This document shows positions 53,189 through 62,433 of a stretch of DNA of 64,000 nt, in pieces (the first letter of the stretch is position 1; each line of letters starts with the position of its first letter). The notes under the pieces were generated by a model. The model did no database searches. It was not told the DNA's origin and worked only from the letters and a program-made list of their open reading frames with translations. A program made the translations under genes and the position numbers. Source of the DNA: Spongiibacter nanhainus (GTDB lineage: Bacteria > Pseudomonadota > Gammaproteobacteria > Pseudomonadales > Spongiibacteraceae); the NCBI RefSeq assembly GCF_016132545.1, contig NZ_CP066167.1, positions 1,949,001-2,013,000 on the forward strand. The letters run 5' to 3'.

Positions 53189-53218
53189 GTAAGCGCTCAA
53201 CAAACCCCACCGTTGCGT

Positions 53219-53542
53219 TCAGTCGTTTTCTAATCGCCCATCGATCACGGACGACGGCGTGGCATCCTTGACCGCCGAGAGCAGGTGCGGTGAGACATTC
53301 CAGCGCTGCCCGCTGTCCGTCACCACGGTTACCGTCTTGCGATTGAATTTCATAATGGTCGCGAGGACCCGGTCGCCCTGCGGGGAGCTGAAGCTGACCC
53401 GAGCGCCGGGGTGGAACTGCATCATCGACTGGTGTGCGTGCATCGATTCCAGCATCTTCAGGCGCTCAACAATACGCTGGTTCAACGCCATCAGTTCGTC
53501 GGCATCGAGATGATCGATGTCGATTTTCATCACCCGTTTCAT
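53219..53542 (-). CDS. IS66-borne accessory protein, unknown
   Basis: 107 residues from the ATG at 53542 (MKRVMKIDIDHLD), which overlaps the tnpC stop; an upstream in-frame ATG at 53587 lies inside tnpC. N-terminal helix LDADELMALNQRIVERLKMLESM, then a small beta-rich part (FHPGARVSFSSPQGDRVLATIMKFNRKTVTVVTDSGQRW) that looks like a KOW/SH3-type barrel. It lies inside the IS66 ends and is probably co-transcribed with tnpC. A nucleic-acid-binding role in transposition is a guess. Confidence 0.75.
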   Translation of the reverse strand: MKRVMKIDIDHLDADELMALNQRIVERLKMLESMHAHQSMMQFHPGARVSFSSPQGDRVLATIMKFNRKTVTVVTDSGQRWNVSPHLLSAVKDATPSSVIDGRLEND

Positions 53543-55089
53543 GAGGCCACCTTCACTACCTCGGGAGCCTTTGTAGGCATCTGCCATGGCAGTAACGCTT
53601 CGATGTCTTCAAGGCCTTGTGCTCGGGGCAATTCAGTAAACACCCGCTTCAGGTAAGCAAAGGGTTCCAGGCCATTCGCCTTGGCCGTTTCAATCAGACT
53701 GTACAGGTTCGCACTGGCGGTGGCGCCCGAGGTCGAGGCGCTGAACAGCCAGTTCTTGCGCCCCACCACGAAGGGGCGGATCGCGTTCTCTGCCGGATTA
53801 TTGTCTATGCCGAGCCGACCGTCCTGCGTGTAGACGGTCAGTTTGCTCCAGTTCTTCTCCAGATAGCTCAGAGCCTTGCCCAGTAATCCTTTGGGCAGAG
53901 TAGTATGCAGGGTTTTGTCCAGCCAGACGCGGATGGCTTGGAGCTGGGGAACGCTCTCCTGCTGACGCAGGGTGTAGCGCGCTTCCGGCGACAGGGTCTC
54001 TGCCCGCTTCTCGATCGCGTAGAGCTTGGCGATCATGCTCACCGCCATATCGACCTTACCTGCCTTCTTCTGCTTGCCGACGGCCTTCTGCGCTTCCACA
54101 AACTTGCGGCGGGCATGTGCCCAACAGCCCAGCTGGGTAATACCCGCTTGGGCGCAGGCCCCGTTGTACCCCGCATAGTCATCGGTCTGCACATAGCCCT
54201 GGTAGCCCATCAACAGCTGCTGGGCCACCTCTCCCCGGCGACTGTCAGCATAATGGTAAAGTTTAGTGGTTTGCGTGGGCGGCCCGCCGACCCGCACCCA
54301 CATATAGGAGTGGCTCTGAGCCTCCTTACCCGGCTCCTTCAACACCTGCACGGTGGTTTCATCGCACCGCAGTACCGGATAGCTTAACAAGTGATCCTGC
54401 AACAGATTGATCAGCGGCTGTGCCAACTGGCCCGCCTTGACCATCCACAGCGCTAAGGTATGGCGGGGGAGATCGATATCGCTGCGCCCGAGAATACCCT
54501 CCTGCCGGTACAGCGGCAGTGCATCCTGGTATTTGGCAACAGCGATGTGGGCCAGCAAGCCCGGGCTGGCCTTGCTCTTGGGAATCGGCTGCGGCGGCAG
54601 TGGTGCAGTACTGACGTTGCCTTCGCACTGTTTGCAGGCATACTTTTTACGAACGTTCACCAGTACCTGAACCTTGGCCGGAATGATGTCCAGCTGTTCG
54701 CTGGTGTCTTCGCCAATACAGTCACGCACACAACCACAGGTGCAGACTTTGTCGGCGTCGGGCAGGTCATGTTCAATGCGAATGCGGGGCAGGTCTGCCG
54801 GAAGCGGCTTGCGGCCGGGCTTGGCTTTACGGGGAGCCGCTTCTCGCTGAGCTGGCGCTGCCGACTCAAGCGCTTCGGCTTCCGACGCCGACTCCATCAT
54901 GTCGATCAACTCGGCCTCGTTAAATAACTCAGCCTGCTGGTCGCTCTTCTCACTGCTCGACCCAAAGCGCTTTTGCTTGAACAAGCGAATCTGTTCTTCA
55001 AGCAGGTGGATGCGCTGCTCCTTCTTCAGAAGCAGAGTCTTCAGTGCATCGATATCGTCAGGCAGGGACTGTGGAGAAGGCGCTGTCAT
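53539..55089 (-). CDS. IS66-family transposase TnpC
   Basis: 516 residues, full length. N-terminal leucine zipper (LKTLLLKKEQRIHLLEEQI), RFGSSSEKSDQQ, a zinc-binding segment (KVCTCGCVRDCIGED; KKYACKQCEG), the DDE core (VLRCDETTVQVL; VQTDDYAGYNG; QLGCWAHARRKFVEA) and the C-terminal LGIDNNPAENAIRPFVVGRKNWLFS with the catalytic Glu. The element looks capable of movement. Confidence 0.95.
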   Translation of the reverse strand: MTAPSPQSLPDDIDALKTLLLKKEQRIHLLEEQIRLFKQKRFGSSSEKSDQQAELFNEAELIDMMESASEAEALESAAPAQREAAPRKAKPGRKPLPADLPRIRIEHDLPDADKVCTCGCVRDCIGEDTSEQLDIIPAKVQVLVNVRKKYACKQCEGNVSTAPLPPQPIPKSKASPGLLAHIAVAKYQDALPLYRQEGILGRSDIDLPRHTLALWMVKAGQLAQPLINLLQDHLLSYPVLRCDETTVQVLKEPGKEAQSHSYMWVRVGGPPTQTTKLYHYADSRRGEVAQQLLMGYQGYVQTDDYAGYNGACAQAGITQLGCWAHARRKFVEAQKAVGKQKKAGKVDMAVSMIAKLYAIEKRAETLSPEARYTLRQQESVPQLQAIRVWLDKTLHTTLPKGLLGKALSYLEKNWSKLTVYTQDGRLGIDNNPAENAIRPFVVGRKNWLFSASTSGATASANLYSLIETAKANGLEPFAYLKRVFTELPRAQGLEDIEALLPWQMPTKAPEVVKVAS

Positions 55090-55114
55090 AGCGCCCTATT
55101 ATACTGGAGGGAGC

Positions 55115-55474
55115 TCAGGATACCGAGTCAAAATGCAGGGTTTGATGGGGCCGCTGGGCCCAGATATCAAAGCCGTCGAGCAGATAATTCAAATCGCGGC
55201 CATCGCGCTGCTCATACAAGAAGGCTGATTCCCGTGGCCAGCGGAAACGCTGCTTCTCAAGGCGCTTGTACCAGAGCACAAAGCCATTGCGCTCCCAGTA
55301 CAGCATTTTGATCTTGTCTCGTCCCCGATTGCAGAAGACGAACAGCGCTTCTGACATCGGGGAGAGCGCCAGTTCACTCTCAACGAGCAGGGCCAGCCCA
55401 TCAATGGACTTGCGCATGTCTACGGGCTCCAGGTACAAATAGACCTGAACGCTCGGCGACGGGCGAAGCATCAC
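55115..55474 (-). CDS. IS66 accessory protein TnpB
   Basis: 119 residues. VYLYLEPVDMRKSIDGLALLV, LFVFCNRGRDKIKMLYWERNGFVLWYKRLE and a DGFD C-terminal region are the invariant features of IS66 Orf2/TnpB. Its start overlaps the tnpA stop by 4 bp. Confidence 0.95.
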   Translation of the reverse strand: MMLRPSPSVQVYLYLEPVDMRKSIDGLALLVESELALSPMSEALFVFCNRGRDKIKMLYWERNGFVLWYKRLEKQRFRWPRESAFLYEQRDGRDLNYLLDGFDIWAQRPHQTLHFDSVS

Positions 55475-55770
55475 GCTGACTCCCGCAACGCCCGGAGCAC
55501 GGTTGGCAGCAATTCGGCCAGTGCGTGAGCGGGCAACTCGAGGCGTATGCCATGGGGTAAACCGAGCACCAAGCGATCGCTTGTCACCGGGGGCGACAGT
55601 GGCATGAACTTCCGGCGCTTTTTATTAGCCCGTGTGCGCCAGTAGGCGAAGTTCGACGGCTTGAGGTCATGCTGTTTGCAATACTCGATCTGAGACAGGC
55701 CGCTGGCTTCCCAGGCGATGAAGTGCGCTTGCCAGAATTGCTCTTTGGATGAGGTAGGTTCAGTGCTCAT
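55471..55770 (-). CDS. IS66 accessory protein TnpA
   Basis: 99 residues with a helix-turn-helix-like segment (FIAWEASGLSQIEYCKQHDLKPSNFAYWR) followed by a basic patch (NKKRRKF), as in IS66 Orf1/TnpA proteins. First gene of the element. Confidence 0.92.
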   Translation of the reverse strand: MSTEPTSSKEQFWQAHFIAWEASGLSQIEYCKQHDLKPSNFAYWRTRANKKRRKFMPLSPPVTSDRLVLGLPHGIRLELPAHALAELLPTVLRALRESA

Positions 55771-55976
55771 AGGATGCTCCAGGTCAGGAAAATCCGGAGC
55801 GTAGCCAAGTCGCGGCAGAAAATTTAGATGGGGTTTATTGAGCGCTTACGATTTGGGCATGATTTACCTCGAAGAGGGCTCCAATAATAATCCGTAATAA
55901 TGATATTTTAACGGATTATTAGCATAGGAGTGAGGTTTCAAAGGAAAAATGGGCTCAATAGAGCCTTCTTTATATA

Positions 55977-56582
55977 TCAGTCCAGATCTTCCTTGCCCTC
56001 AGGCTTCATGTTCAACCAGTCACGATCTTCCTGATTTAGCCCGAAATCGTCGGTAACGCCGGATTCCGAATTAAAAAAGGCATCCCATGGACCGGTTTTA
56101 GCGAGCGAGCCGTTTGGATCGAGAGATTTTTCAAAGAAAGCGCGAACGGATGCCCAATCTGGAAACTCATTGCTACCAAAGAGAATTAACGAACCCTCAA
56201 AACTCTCTTGGCCTTTGCCTGACGCCATATCGTCAATCAGGTAATGGCCTTTGTTGAGATTTTTGTGCGGTGTGATGATGAGGTTTTCCACCACGGATAA
56301 ACCCAGGTACTTTTCGACCCAGTCGCGCTTTTCGGAATAACAATGAGAGTTATGGACTGACGGCGCCGTCAGAATATAAACATCCGTTTCAGGGTGGTCA
56401 TCTAGCCACCGGTAGGTCTCGATCGCGCCGGGCAGCGGATTCATTCCTATATACATGCCAGGTTGGCTTTGCGGAAACTCCAGGCCAGGAAACAGATTTT
56501 GCTGTTTAGCCCATGCTTCCTCGTAGTCACACAGAACGTGATCCATATCCACGTAAATGACGGTTTCATTTCTATAAGACAC
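55977..56582 (-). CDS. 5'(3')-deoxyribonucleotidase-like HAD protein
   Basis: 201 residues, GTG start with GAGG about 8 bp upstream. HAD motif 1 VIYVDMDHVLCDYEEAW (nucleophile Asp and general-acid Asp), motif 2 VYILTAPSVHNSHCYSEKRDWV, and motif 3/4 NLIITPHKNLNKGHYLIDDMASGKG. This is the NT5C family, dephosphorylating nucleoside monophosphates. The C-terminal ~50 residues (SGVTDDFGLNQEDRDWLNMK) extend beyond the core and are acidic. Confidence 0.85.
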   Translation of the reverse strand: MSYRNETVIYVDMDHVLCDYEEAWAKQQNLFPGLEFPQSQPGMYIGMNPLPGAIETYRWLDDHPETDVYILTAPSVHNSHCYSEKRDWVEKYLGLSVVENLIITPHKNLNKGHYLIDDMASGKGQESFEGSLILFGSNEFPDWASVRAFFEKSLDPNGSLAKTGPWDAFFNSESGVTDDFGLNQEDRDWLNMKPEGKEDLD

Positions 56583-56849
56583 GTTTTTTCCTCGGGATAT
56601 GAATAAGTATGCCTAGACAAAGTACCATAATTTCAATGAGTTACATAATTCTATGGAAGATCGGAACCGTATATGTCGAAACACCCTTTTAAGACCTTTA
56701 ATGGCATGTCTCGGTAAATCCATATGTTCGCATAATATATATTATGTTAAATAAGATAAAGGGGCATGCAGCGATCAACCAGGGAGGCTCCCAAGGGTGC
56801 CCCCTTTTCGTCTCCCGTAGTGTTGGTCTTATGACCAAGATCGGTATGC

Positions 56850-57722
56850 TTAGATTTCCAGCTTTCCACCGCTATAGACCGGAAAGACGTTGGCGTCCCC
56901 GTAATCGGTGATGGGTTCGATGTTTTTTAGGTGTTCCATGTCTTCATCGGAGATCACGAAATCGACATCGGCATTGCTTTTCATATGACTCGGGTTTGCC
57001 GTTTTCGGTATCGGCAGTAATCCCAGCTGCAAGGTGTAACGGATGCCAAGCTGTGGGATTGAAACGCCGTACTTTTCTGCTACCGCGGCAACCTCAGCAT
57101 TTTTCAGCAGTTGGCCGTGGCCTATTGGAGAATACGCTTCTACCACAATCCCCTGGCTCTGGTTGTGCTTAATCAGAGCATGGGGTGTGTTGCCGATATG
57201 GGCGAGAATCTGGTTCACCATTGGTTTCACTGTGCAGTTTTCTACCAGCGTATCAATATCCTGCTCCTGAAAATTGGATACCCCAATCGCTTTCAACTTT
57301 CCGGCCTTGTAGGCGTCTTCCAGCGCCCGCCAGGCCTGTTGATTTCCACTGTAGTAACGATCCTTTTCACCGAATTCTGTCCACGGCTGGGGGCTGTGGA
57401 TGATCATCAGGTCGATATAGTCCAGCCCCATTTTTTCCAGGGATTGGTTGATTGAGGTCACAGCCTCCTCATAGGATTTAATGCCGGCGTCGAGCTTGGT
57501 CGTCACGAATACCTCTTTGCGCTCAATGCCGCAGCTGCGGATTCCCTCTCCTACACCGGCTTCGTTGCCGTAGGCCTGTGCGGTGTCAATATGGCGGTAG
57601 CCGAGTGAAACGGCCTCTCGTACAGCTTCTGCCGCGCTTTCTTCGGGGATAAACCAGGTGCCAAGCCCCAGTTTGGGAATAGATAGGTTGTTGGGGAGTG
57701 TATAGCTCTCGTCTAAAATCAT
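56850..57722 (-). CDS. Aldo/keto reductase
   Basis: 290 residues, TIM-barrel NADPH-dependent reductase. The family tetrad is visible: Asp and Tyr in HIDTAQAYGNE, Lys in VTTKLDAG, His in LMIIHSPQPW. Substrate-side motif AIGVSNFQEQDIDTLV and the cofactor motif LLPIPKTANPSHM near 235 are present. It resembles 2,5-diketogluconate reductase-type AKRs. The start overlaps the stop of the upstream cyclophilin-like gene by 4 bp, so both are co-transcribed. Confidence 0.92.
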   Translation of the reverse strand: MILDESYTLPNNLSIPKLGLGTWFIPEESAAEAVREAVSLGYRHIDTAQAYGNEAGVGEGIRSCGIERKEVFVTTKLDAGIKSYEEAVTSINQSLEKMGLDYIDLMIIHSPQPWTEFGEKDRYYSGNQQAWRALEDAYKAGKLKAIGVSNFQEQDIDTLVENCTVKPMVNQILAHIGNTPHALIKHNQSQGIVVEAYSPIGHGQLLKNAEVAAVAEKYGVSIPQLGIRYTLQLGLLPIPKTANPSHMKSNADVDFVISDEDMEHLKNIEPITDYGDANVFPVYSGGKLEI

Positions 57723-58087
57723 GATTCATTCTCCTGAGTTATTTGCTCGATGGTGACCGAAACCGGGACGCTTCCTTTGAGTGTCTCAACGCCCTCCTTT
57801 ATCCGCCCCAATTTCACTAGGCCCTCGGAGTAAGCAAAATCGCGGTAAAAAATCGCCAAGTTGCCCCAGGGGGCGTAGTAAGTCAGGTCGCCTTCCTCCG
57901 GCTTGAAGCCTTCCGGGGCACCCTGAGTCGATAGGGGCTCAGGAAGATCGCTGACTTTCTCGGTACCGTTAAAATCCGTTAGTGTCAGCGTGAGCGGCAG
58001 GAGGGCCAAAAAATCCCGTGCTGGGACGCTGTTATTCAGCGTGGCGGTGAGCGCCGAATCGGGCAAGGAGATGCGGATTGTTGTCAT
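57719..58087 (-). CDS. Cyclophilin-like fold protein
   Basis: 122 residues from the ATG at 58087 (MTTIRISLPDSALTATL). PARDFLALLPLTLTLTDFNGTEK and EEGDLTYYAPWGNLAIFYRDF are typical of the bacterial cyclophilin-like domain often found beside oxidoreductases and cupins. No peptidyl-prolyl isomerase activity can be claimed. Alternative upstream starts exist but add unrelated residues. Confidence 0.82.
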   Translation of the reverse strand: MTTIRISLPDSALTATLNNSVPARDFLALLPLTLTLTDFNGTEKVSDLPEPLSTQGAPEGFKPEEGDLTYYAPWGNLAIFYRDFAYSEGLVKLGRIKEGVETLKGSVPVSVTIEQITQENES

Positions 58088-58191
58088 TGCTGTTTCCGTG
58101 TCAGCTCTGTTCAGGCCGTGATAAAAGCTCATCGTTAGCGCCAGAATGACCCTCAATGTCGCCCGTGGCGGAACAAGCGATGGGCGCACGT

Positions 58192-58608
58192 TCAGGGAAT
58201 ACACTGTGGCGAGCCGTTGTACTGTTCATCGGTGACTGGCTCGAACCAGTCGACATTCTTGCCGTCGAGCATTTCTTGCACAGCAATGTGGCTCATTCCC
58301 GTATTGGCTGTAGCGCCGTGCCAGTGTTTGTGGCCGGGTGGGCACCAGATGGTATCGCCGGCGTTGACCTCAACTCGCTGCTCTCCATCGCACTGGGTCC
58401 AGCCTTTGCCGGCGGTGACGATAAGCAATTGTCCCAGAGGATGGCTGTGCCAATTGGTGCGGGCGCCGGGCTCGAAAGTGACCACTGCAGAGGTGATCCG
58501 AGATGGCGCCTTAACCTCCATATGGATAGGATCGATACGGACATGACCGGTAAAGTAGTCCGCTGCTCCAGATATAGCGGCTTGTGTACCGTTGCGTTTC
58601 AAAATCAT
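58192..58608 (-). CDS. Cupin-domain protein
   Basis: 138 residues, single cupin. Motif 1 VTFEPGARTNWHSHPLGQLLIVTAGKG supplies two His and one Gln; motif 2 is DTIWCPPGHKHWHGA. It resembles the hydroxynitrile-lyase/gamma-carboxymuconolactone-associated cupins with a Mn or Fe site. It precedes the cyclophilin-like and aldo/keto reductase genes on the same strand with a ~104 bp gap, possibly one operon. Confidence 0.9.
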   Translation of the reverse strand: MILKRNGTQAAISGAADYFTGHVRIDPIHMEVKAPSRITSAVVTFEPGARTNWHSHPLGQLLIVTAGKGWTQCDGEQRVEVNAGDTIWCPPGHKHWHGATANTGMSHIAVQEMLDGKNVDWFEPVTDEQYNGSPQCIP

Positions 58609-58921
58609 ACGCTGCTCCCCTCCTCGGTCGGTGTCGACAAGTCACTACTGCCAGGTTACACCTGTCGCTTAGCGGGCATTTATGGCGAGCCGACTAATTC
58701 GGTAGTACTAGTTCACGTCTGATGGTGTGTATTTTCCCGGAGAAAATCAAAAATCGTTAGAGCGATCCCCTGATTTTCTTGCCTGATTCTATGGAGGAGA
58801 GTCATTGGTGGGAGAAGCCGTCGGGTTCAGCTGATGCCTGAAAATAGTTTTTCACTTCATTGCCTTACCCTAGAACTCTTAAGTCTGCCGACTGATGAGA
58901 CTGCTCAGTCCACTGGGCGCC
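58609..58921 (+). other. Intergenic stretch
   Basis: About 310 bp that should hold the cupin promoter. No gene or RNA was seen. Confidence 0.4.
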
Positions 58922-59257
58922 TCAATTGCCTTCCTTGTCACTTTGGAGAGAACCCCAAGTGGCCTCAAACTCATTGCGCGTAATCTGGCCGTCGTTGTCT
59001 ACATCCAACTGTTCAAATTTCTTTTGAACCCGGTGTGCTTGTTTTACTTCTAGCTTGCTCAGGACTTTGTCGCCATTTCTATCCATTGAGATAAATGCGG
59101 CGTTTTCAGCTCGCTGCTCTGGATCAAGACGTTCATTGGGGGCGTAACGACCGTCCGGGTCCCGGCCGATATCACTGCCTAATGGCGCGGCTATAGCGGC
59201 TGCGCTCAATATCAATGTAGTGCCCAAAGTAGTGCCTATACCTGTAATAGTTCGCAT
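58922..59257 (-). CDS. Periplasmic EF-hand protein
   Basis: 111 residues. Signal peptide (TTLGTTLILSAAAIAA), then two calcium-binding EF-hand loops: MDRNGDKVLSKLE near residue 58 and DVDNDGQITRNEFE near residue 86. Both have acidic residues at positions 1, 3, 5 and 12. Exported Ca2+-binding protein of unknown specific role. Confidence 0.88.
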   Translation of the reverse strand: MRTITGIGTTLGTTLILSAAAIAAPLGSDIGRDPDGRYAPNERLDPEQRAENAAFISMDRNGDKVLSKLEVKQAHRVQKKFEQLDVDNDGQITRNEFEATWGSLQSDKEGN

Positions 59258-59383
59258 ATATGCCTCCTTCCATTATGCCCATCGGTCACCGCTGGACCAT
59301 GGATCTGCAATCCAAAAAGACAACCTTGGAAAGCGGTTGACCAAGCGTGTATTGCTGGCTGGCGGTATTTTGCTCACTACGGA

Positions 59384-59965
59384 TTACAAGCCAAGCCATA
59401 GAGCAGCACCAACCGAGCAGTAGAGCAGTACGGCAATCAGCGCTAACAAACCGTCGCGAAACAGCAATGAAAGGCCAAACATAGTCAATACCAGCCCTGC
59501 TGCGCCGGCGGAGAACGGCACCAGTTCCATTAATGGTGTCGATAGGGACATTACTAGGCAAATGATGGCGATAACTACCGAACCTGTGCGATCGGTCAGA
59601 GGTGTTAATCGTGGCTTTACTAACCTGTCGATATAACTAGCCGGATTTTTCAAACATCGCAAAGCTTTGGCCACGGCTTGTTGATTAAACGAGCGCCGCA
59701 TTAACCACTTAGGAAAATAAAAATACCGGCGCCCCAGTAATAATTGCAGCGCAACCAAAATTATCAATGCTGACAAAGTAGTTGGTGCTCCCGGTATGGC
59801 ACCCAAGGGAGATAAAATAGTCAGCCCTACCACCACTAGCAGTGGACCAAAGGTACGGCGTCCTACCGTATCGACTAACAAACCAACCGACACGCGCTCT
59901 TCCCTATTGATCGAGGTCTGGAGCCGGACCAGTAGTTCCCTCAAATTTTTGGGTTCAGCTTCCAT
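59384..59965 (-). CDS. ExoD-family membrane protein
   Basis: 193 residues from the ATG at 59965 (MEAEPKNLRELLVRLQ), which matches the usual ExoD N-terminus; an upstream ATG at 60082 would add 39 atypical residues. GRRTFGPLLVVVGLTILSPLGAIPG, FPKWLMRRSF and four to five hydrophobic segments are characteristic. ExoD proteins are linked to exopolysaccharide production and alkali tolerance in rhizobia; mechanism unknown. Confidence 0.85.
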   Translation of the reverse strand: MEAEPKNLRELLVRLQTSINREERVSVGLLVDTVGRRTFGPLLVVVGLTILSPLGAIPGAPTTLSALIILVALQLLLGRRYFYFPKWLMRRSFNQQAVAKALRCLKNPASYIDRLVKPRLTPLTDRTGSVVIAIICLVMSLSTPLMELVPFSAGAAGLVLTMFGLSLLFRDGLLALIAVLLYCSVGAALWLGL

Positions 59966-60234
59966 TGATCGGTATCCAGCTCCAAAAATGCCGTTTGCTG
60001 TCGAGCCAGTTGCTACAAGTGCTAATGCCAGGCATTGAGGGCCCCAAGCGGCAAACCTCGATTGCCACCGCTGGTTTCGCAAATGAGATAGACGCTACCA
60101 GATCAATACTCACTACTCAGTGAGCTGCCGGCCGGCACCGGAGTTGCGGACCAATACGCGCACTTGCCGTGTAGCGGACAGCGCCACTCTGGTGCCATGC
60201 CCAGCAAGCCATAGCAACTGAAGGCGACAAAAAG

Positions 60235-60660
60235 TTAAGAGCTAATAATCTTTGCGGCTTCGCCGCTCAGCTCAACTTTATTGTGGCGCGCGATGTCGCC
60301 AAGGCTGATAACCCCGGCCAGTCGCTTCTCGTTGGGGTTATTAAGTACGAGCAGTCTATAAGTATGCTGTTTTTGCATGCTTTCTGCCGCCTCTTCCAAG
60401 CTGTCATTTTGGTAGCAGTACAAAACCCCGTGGGTTTCAATATCCTTCGCCTTGGTAGCGTGTGGATCCATGCCTTCGGCGACGGCGCGAACCGCAATGT
60501 CGCGATCCGTGATAATACCTTGTAGCTTTTGCTGATTTTCATCAGCAATTGGCATAAAGCCGGTATTTAGATCGCGCATTTTCTTTGCCGCATCTTCCAG
60601 GTTCGCTTCTGCTAAAAGATATTCTGCATTTTCAGTCATTGCTTGATGTACTTGCATCAT
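60235..60660 (-). CDS. Tandem CBS-domain protein
   Basis: 141 residues with two CBS motifs: NTGFMPIADENQQKLQGIITDRDIAVRAV and HTYRLLVLNNPNEKRLAGVISLGDIA. CBS pairs bind adenine nucleotides and act as energy or redox sensors. GGAGAC precedes the start. No fused catalytic domain. Confidence 0.92.
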   Translation of the reverse strand: MMQVHQAMTENAEYLLAEANLEDAAKKMRDLNTGFMPIADENQQKLQGIITDRDIAVRAVAEGMDPHATKAKDIETHGVLYCYQNDSLEEAAESMQKQHTYRLLVLNNPNEKRLAGVISLGDIARHNKVELSGEAAKIISS

Positions 60661-60965
60661 TTGTCTCCTTCGTCATCACCAGAAAAATACCAAAGGAATT
60701 TATGCCACGTACTAGTACGGACAGGGCGACTTCGATTGAGTTCATCGCTGTATTTCTTGGATTTAAATAACAGAGAACACCACTGAAAAGCGGCCTTTGC
60801 TGTGCTTTTCCGGTATCGAAGAGAAAAGGCTTAAAGCGACTCGCTCAGTTCTTGCTGACTCTCTGACGGGGAATCTTTAGCAAATTGGTCTCTACCGCGT
60901 TGAAAGGAGGATCAACGCGGTATTGTCTTATGTGAGGAGCGTGTTGTAAGTGACGGTGTGGGTTG
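60661..60965 (+). other. Intergenic stretch
   Basis: About 305 bp, containing the CBS gene promoter. No further gene or RNA was recognised. Confidence 0.4.
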
Positions 60966-62291
60966 CTAGAAGAAAAACTCGATCTGTCCGTAACCGGCAA
61001 AGGAATTGTCGTATCCCTGGGCGCCCGGTGCGTCTTCCATAAAGCGCTGGCGAATTAAATACGCGGCGCCAAACTGCAGCTTTATGCTATCGGTGGGACT
61101 GGCTCGCAGACGAGCCTCCAGCTGGCTACCGGCGTGGCGGCCGGAACTTCCCGTGCTGTCCTGTAGTTTGGCGCCCCGCAAACGATCGCTGTCATCAGCC
61201 AGGAAAATCTCACGGTAGGCGATGAAACCATTAACCCGAGGATAGCGGAAGCTGAGTCCCAGCCAGGGGGTGATAATGTTTTCACGAGTGAAGGCACCAT
61301 AGACCCGCGCCGGCGGGCCAAAATCTGAGCTGGTGGAGCCGTACAGGCGGTCAAAACGGTTGTTCTCACCGTCGGAGGGGCTTTGGTCTCCGCTGGCGTA
61401 ATCGAGGTTAAAAAACACCCGATTAAACCCTCGGTCCGCGTATTGGTAGCCGCTGTGAAGTGTTGCCATCCAGGCCCTGTGGTCGAGCCGCGTGGGATCA
61501 GAGCTGCTGAGTTTGGATTTACCGTGCTGGTAAACGATGTCGATGTCGTGGTCCAGTTGCCCGGTTTCCGGCTTGCGCAACCACTGTACACCGAGGTTGA
61601 CTAGCTCGCGCTGCCGAGTGGCATTGCGGTGCTCGTCATCTTCATTTAGCCCCAAAACATACCCGCGCAGCGTGGATGCTTCCAGGGCCTGCTCCAAACC
61701 CAGTCCCCATAGGTGGGTGTGTTCCAAACGGCGGTCCAGGCTGCGCTCGTTGTTGTCGATGGCGTTGCGGTCGGAGGGCCGCCGACGCATAGGATAGAGA
61801 AAGAAAGCGTCGAATGAGCGGTCAGTGTGATTCAGCTGGCTGTAAACACCGACAAAACTGTGGGGTGCATTGCTGTCGTTGCTGCGGCTCAAAAGTCGGC
61901 GACTCATAAAATCGGCGGTCATTCTGCCCGCGCTGATTTGGCGCATTTCGCCGGCGTCACCTTTGCTCCGCCAAGAGATGTAAGCCTGCAGGGGCTCCAG
62001 TGTGTTGACGTCACTGTTGCCAATTGGTGTAGAAGCGTCGTCCAGCCAGCTGCGGGCATCCAGGAGTTCAGCGGTCGCGCCCCAATTACCCTCATTTATG
62101 CTGCCTTTTAACAACAGCCGCGTCAGGCCCAATTGATCAGAGCCCTGCCGACCGGCAGCCACCACATCGGTGACCCCTTCAGCCTTTATCCTAAACCGGC
62201 CGGACAGCTCAGTAGTGACGGCGTTTGTCCAGGGAGCTACAGTGCACAATACTGCGATCAGCGCCACAAGTGGCAAGCGAGAGAGATTCAT
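60966..62291 (-). CDS. Outer-membrane beta-barrel, alginate-export (AlgE) type
   Basis: 441 residues. Signal peptide (LPLVALIAVLCTVAPWTNA) followed by many amphipathic strands: TTELSGRFRIKAEG, ARSWLDDASTPIG, LEPLQAYISWRS, QISAGRMTADFMSRRLLSRS and FVGVYSQL, and a terminal Phe (GYGQIEFFF). The AGRM-SRRLLSR region is typical of the alginate-export domain. In marine bacteria these barrels are usually general anionic pores; no polysaccharide genes lie nearby apart from exoD-like at 59384. Confidence 0.85.
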   Translation of the reverse strand: MNLSRLPLVALIAVLCTVAPWTNAVTTELSGRFRIKAEGVTDVVAAGRQGSDQLGLTRLLLKGSINEGNWGATAELLDARSWLDDASTPIGNSDVNTLEPLQAYISWRSKGDAGEMRQISAGRMTADFMSRRLLSRSNDSNAPHSFVGVYSQLNHTDRSFDAFFLYPMRRRPSDRNAIDNNERSLDRRLEHTHLWGLGLEQALEASTLRGYVLGLNEDDEHRNATRQRELVNLGVQWLRKPETGQLDHDIDIVYQHGKSKLSSSDPTRLDHRAWMATLHSGYQYADRGFNRVFFNLDYASGDQSPSDGENNRFDRLYGSTSSDFGPPARVYGAFTRENIITPWLGLSFRYPRVNGFIAYREIFLADDSDRLRGAKLQDSTGSSGRHAGSQLEARLRASPTDSIKLQFGAAYLIRQRFMEDAPGAQGYDNSFAGYGQIEFFF

Positions 62292-62433
62292 AAAAATTTT
62301 AAAAACAATGCGTCAGGATTGTTATCTACAGTACAAGATAAGGATGTAACAATAATGTAACGCAAGTGTAACAAAAGTATTTTGAGCAAACACTTTTTTC
62401 ATTTGGGTCCTCGGCCCGATTATCTATCCTCTC

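Larger units (their letters stand above)
53189..55849 (-). mobile_element. IS66-family insertion sequence
   Basis: Inverted repeats: GTAAGCGCTCAACAAACCCCA at 53189, and the complement GTAAGCGCTCAATAAACCCCA ending at 55849 (20 of 21 match). Length about 2.66 kb, with tnpA, tnpB, tnpC and one accessory gene, all open. The 8 bp on either side are not identical, so no target duplication is seen. Confidence 0.88.

Noticed and set aside
52874-53203. 109-codon open frame on the minus strand before IS66
   Set aside because: It overlaps the IS66 end, has no RBS or recognisable motif, and its composition looks like random frame.
56824-56839. TTGGTC-TTAT-GACCAA hairpin after the aldo/keto reductase
   Set aside because: A good dyad but without a following T-run on the transcribed strand, so not called as a terminator.
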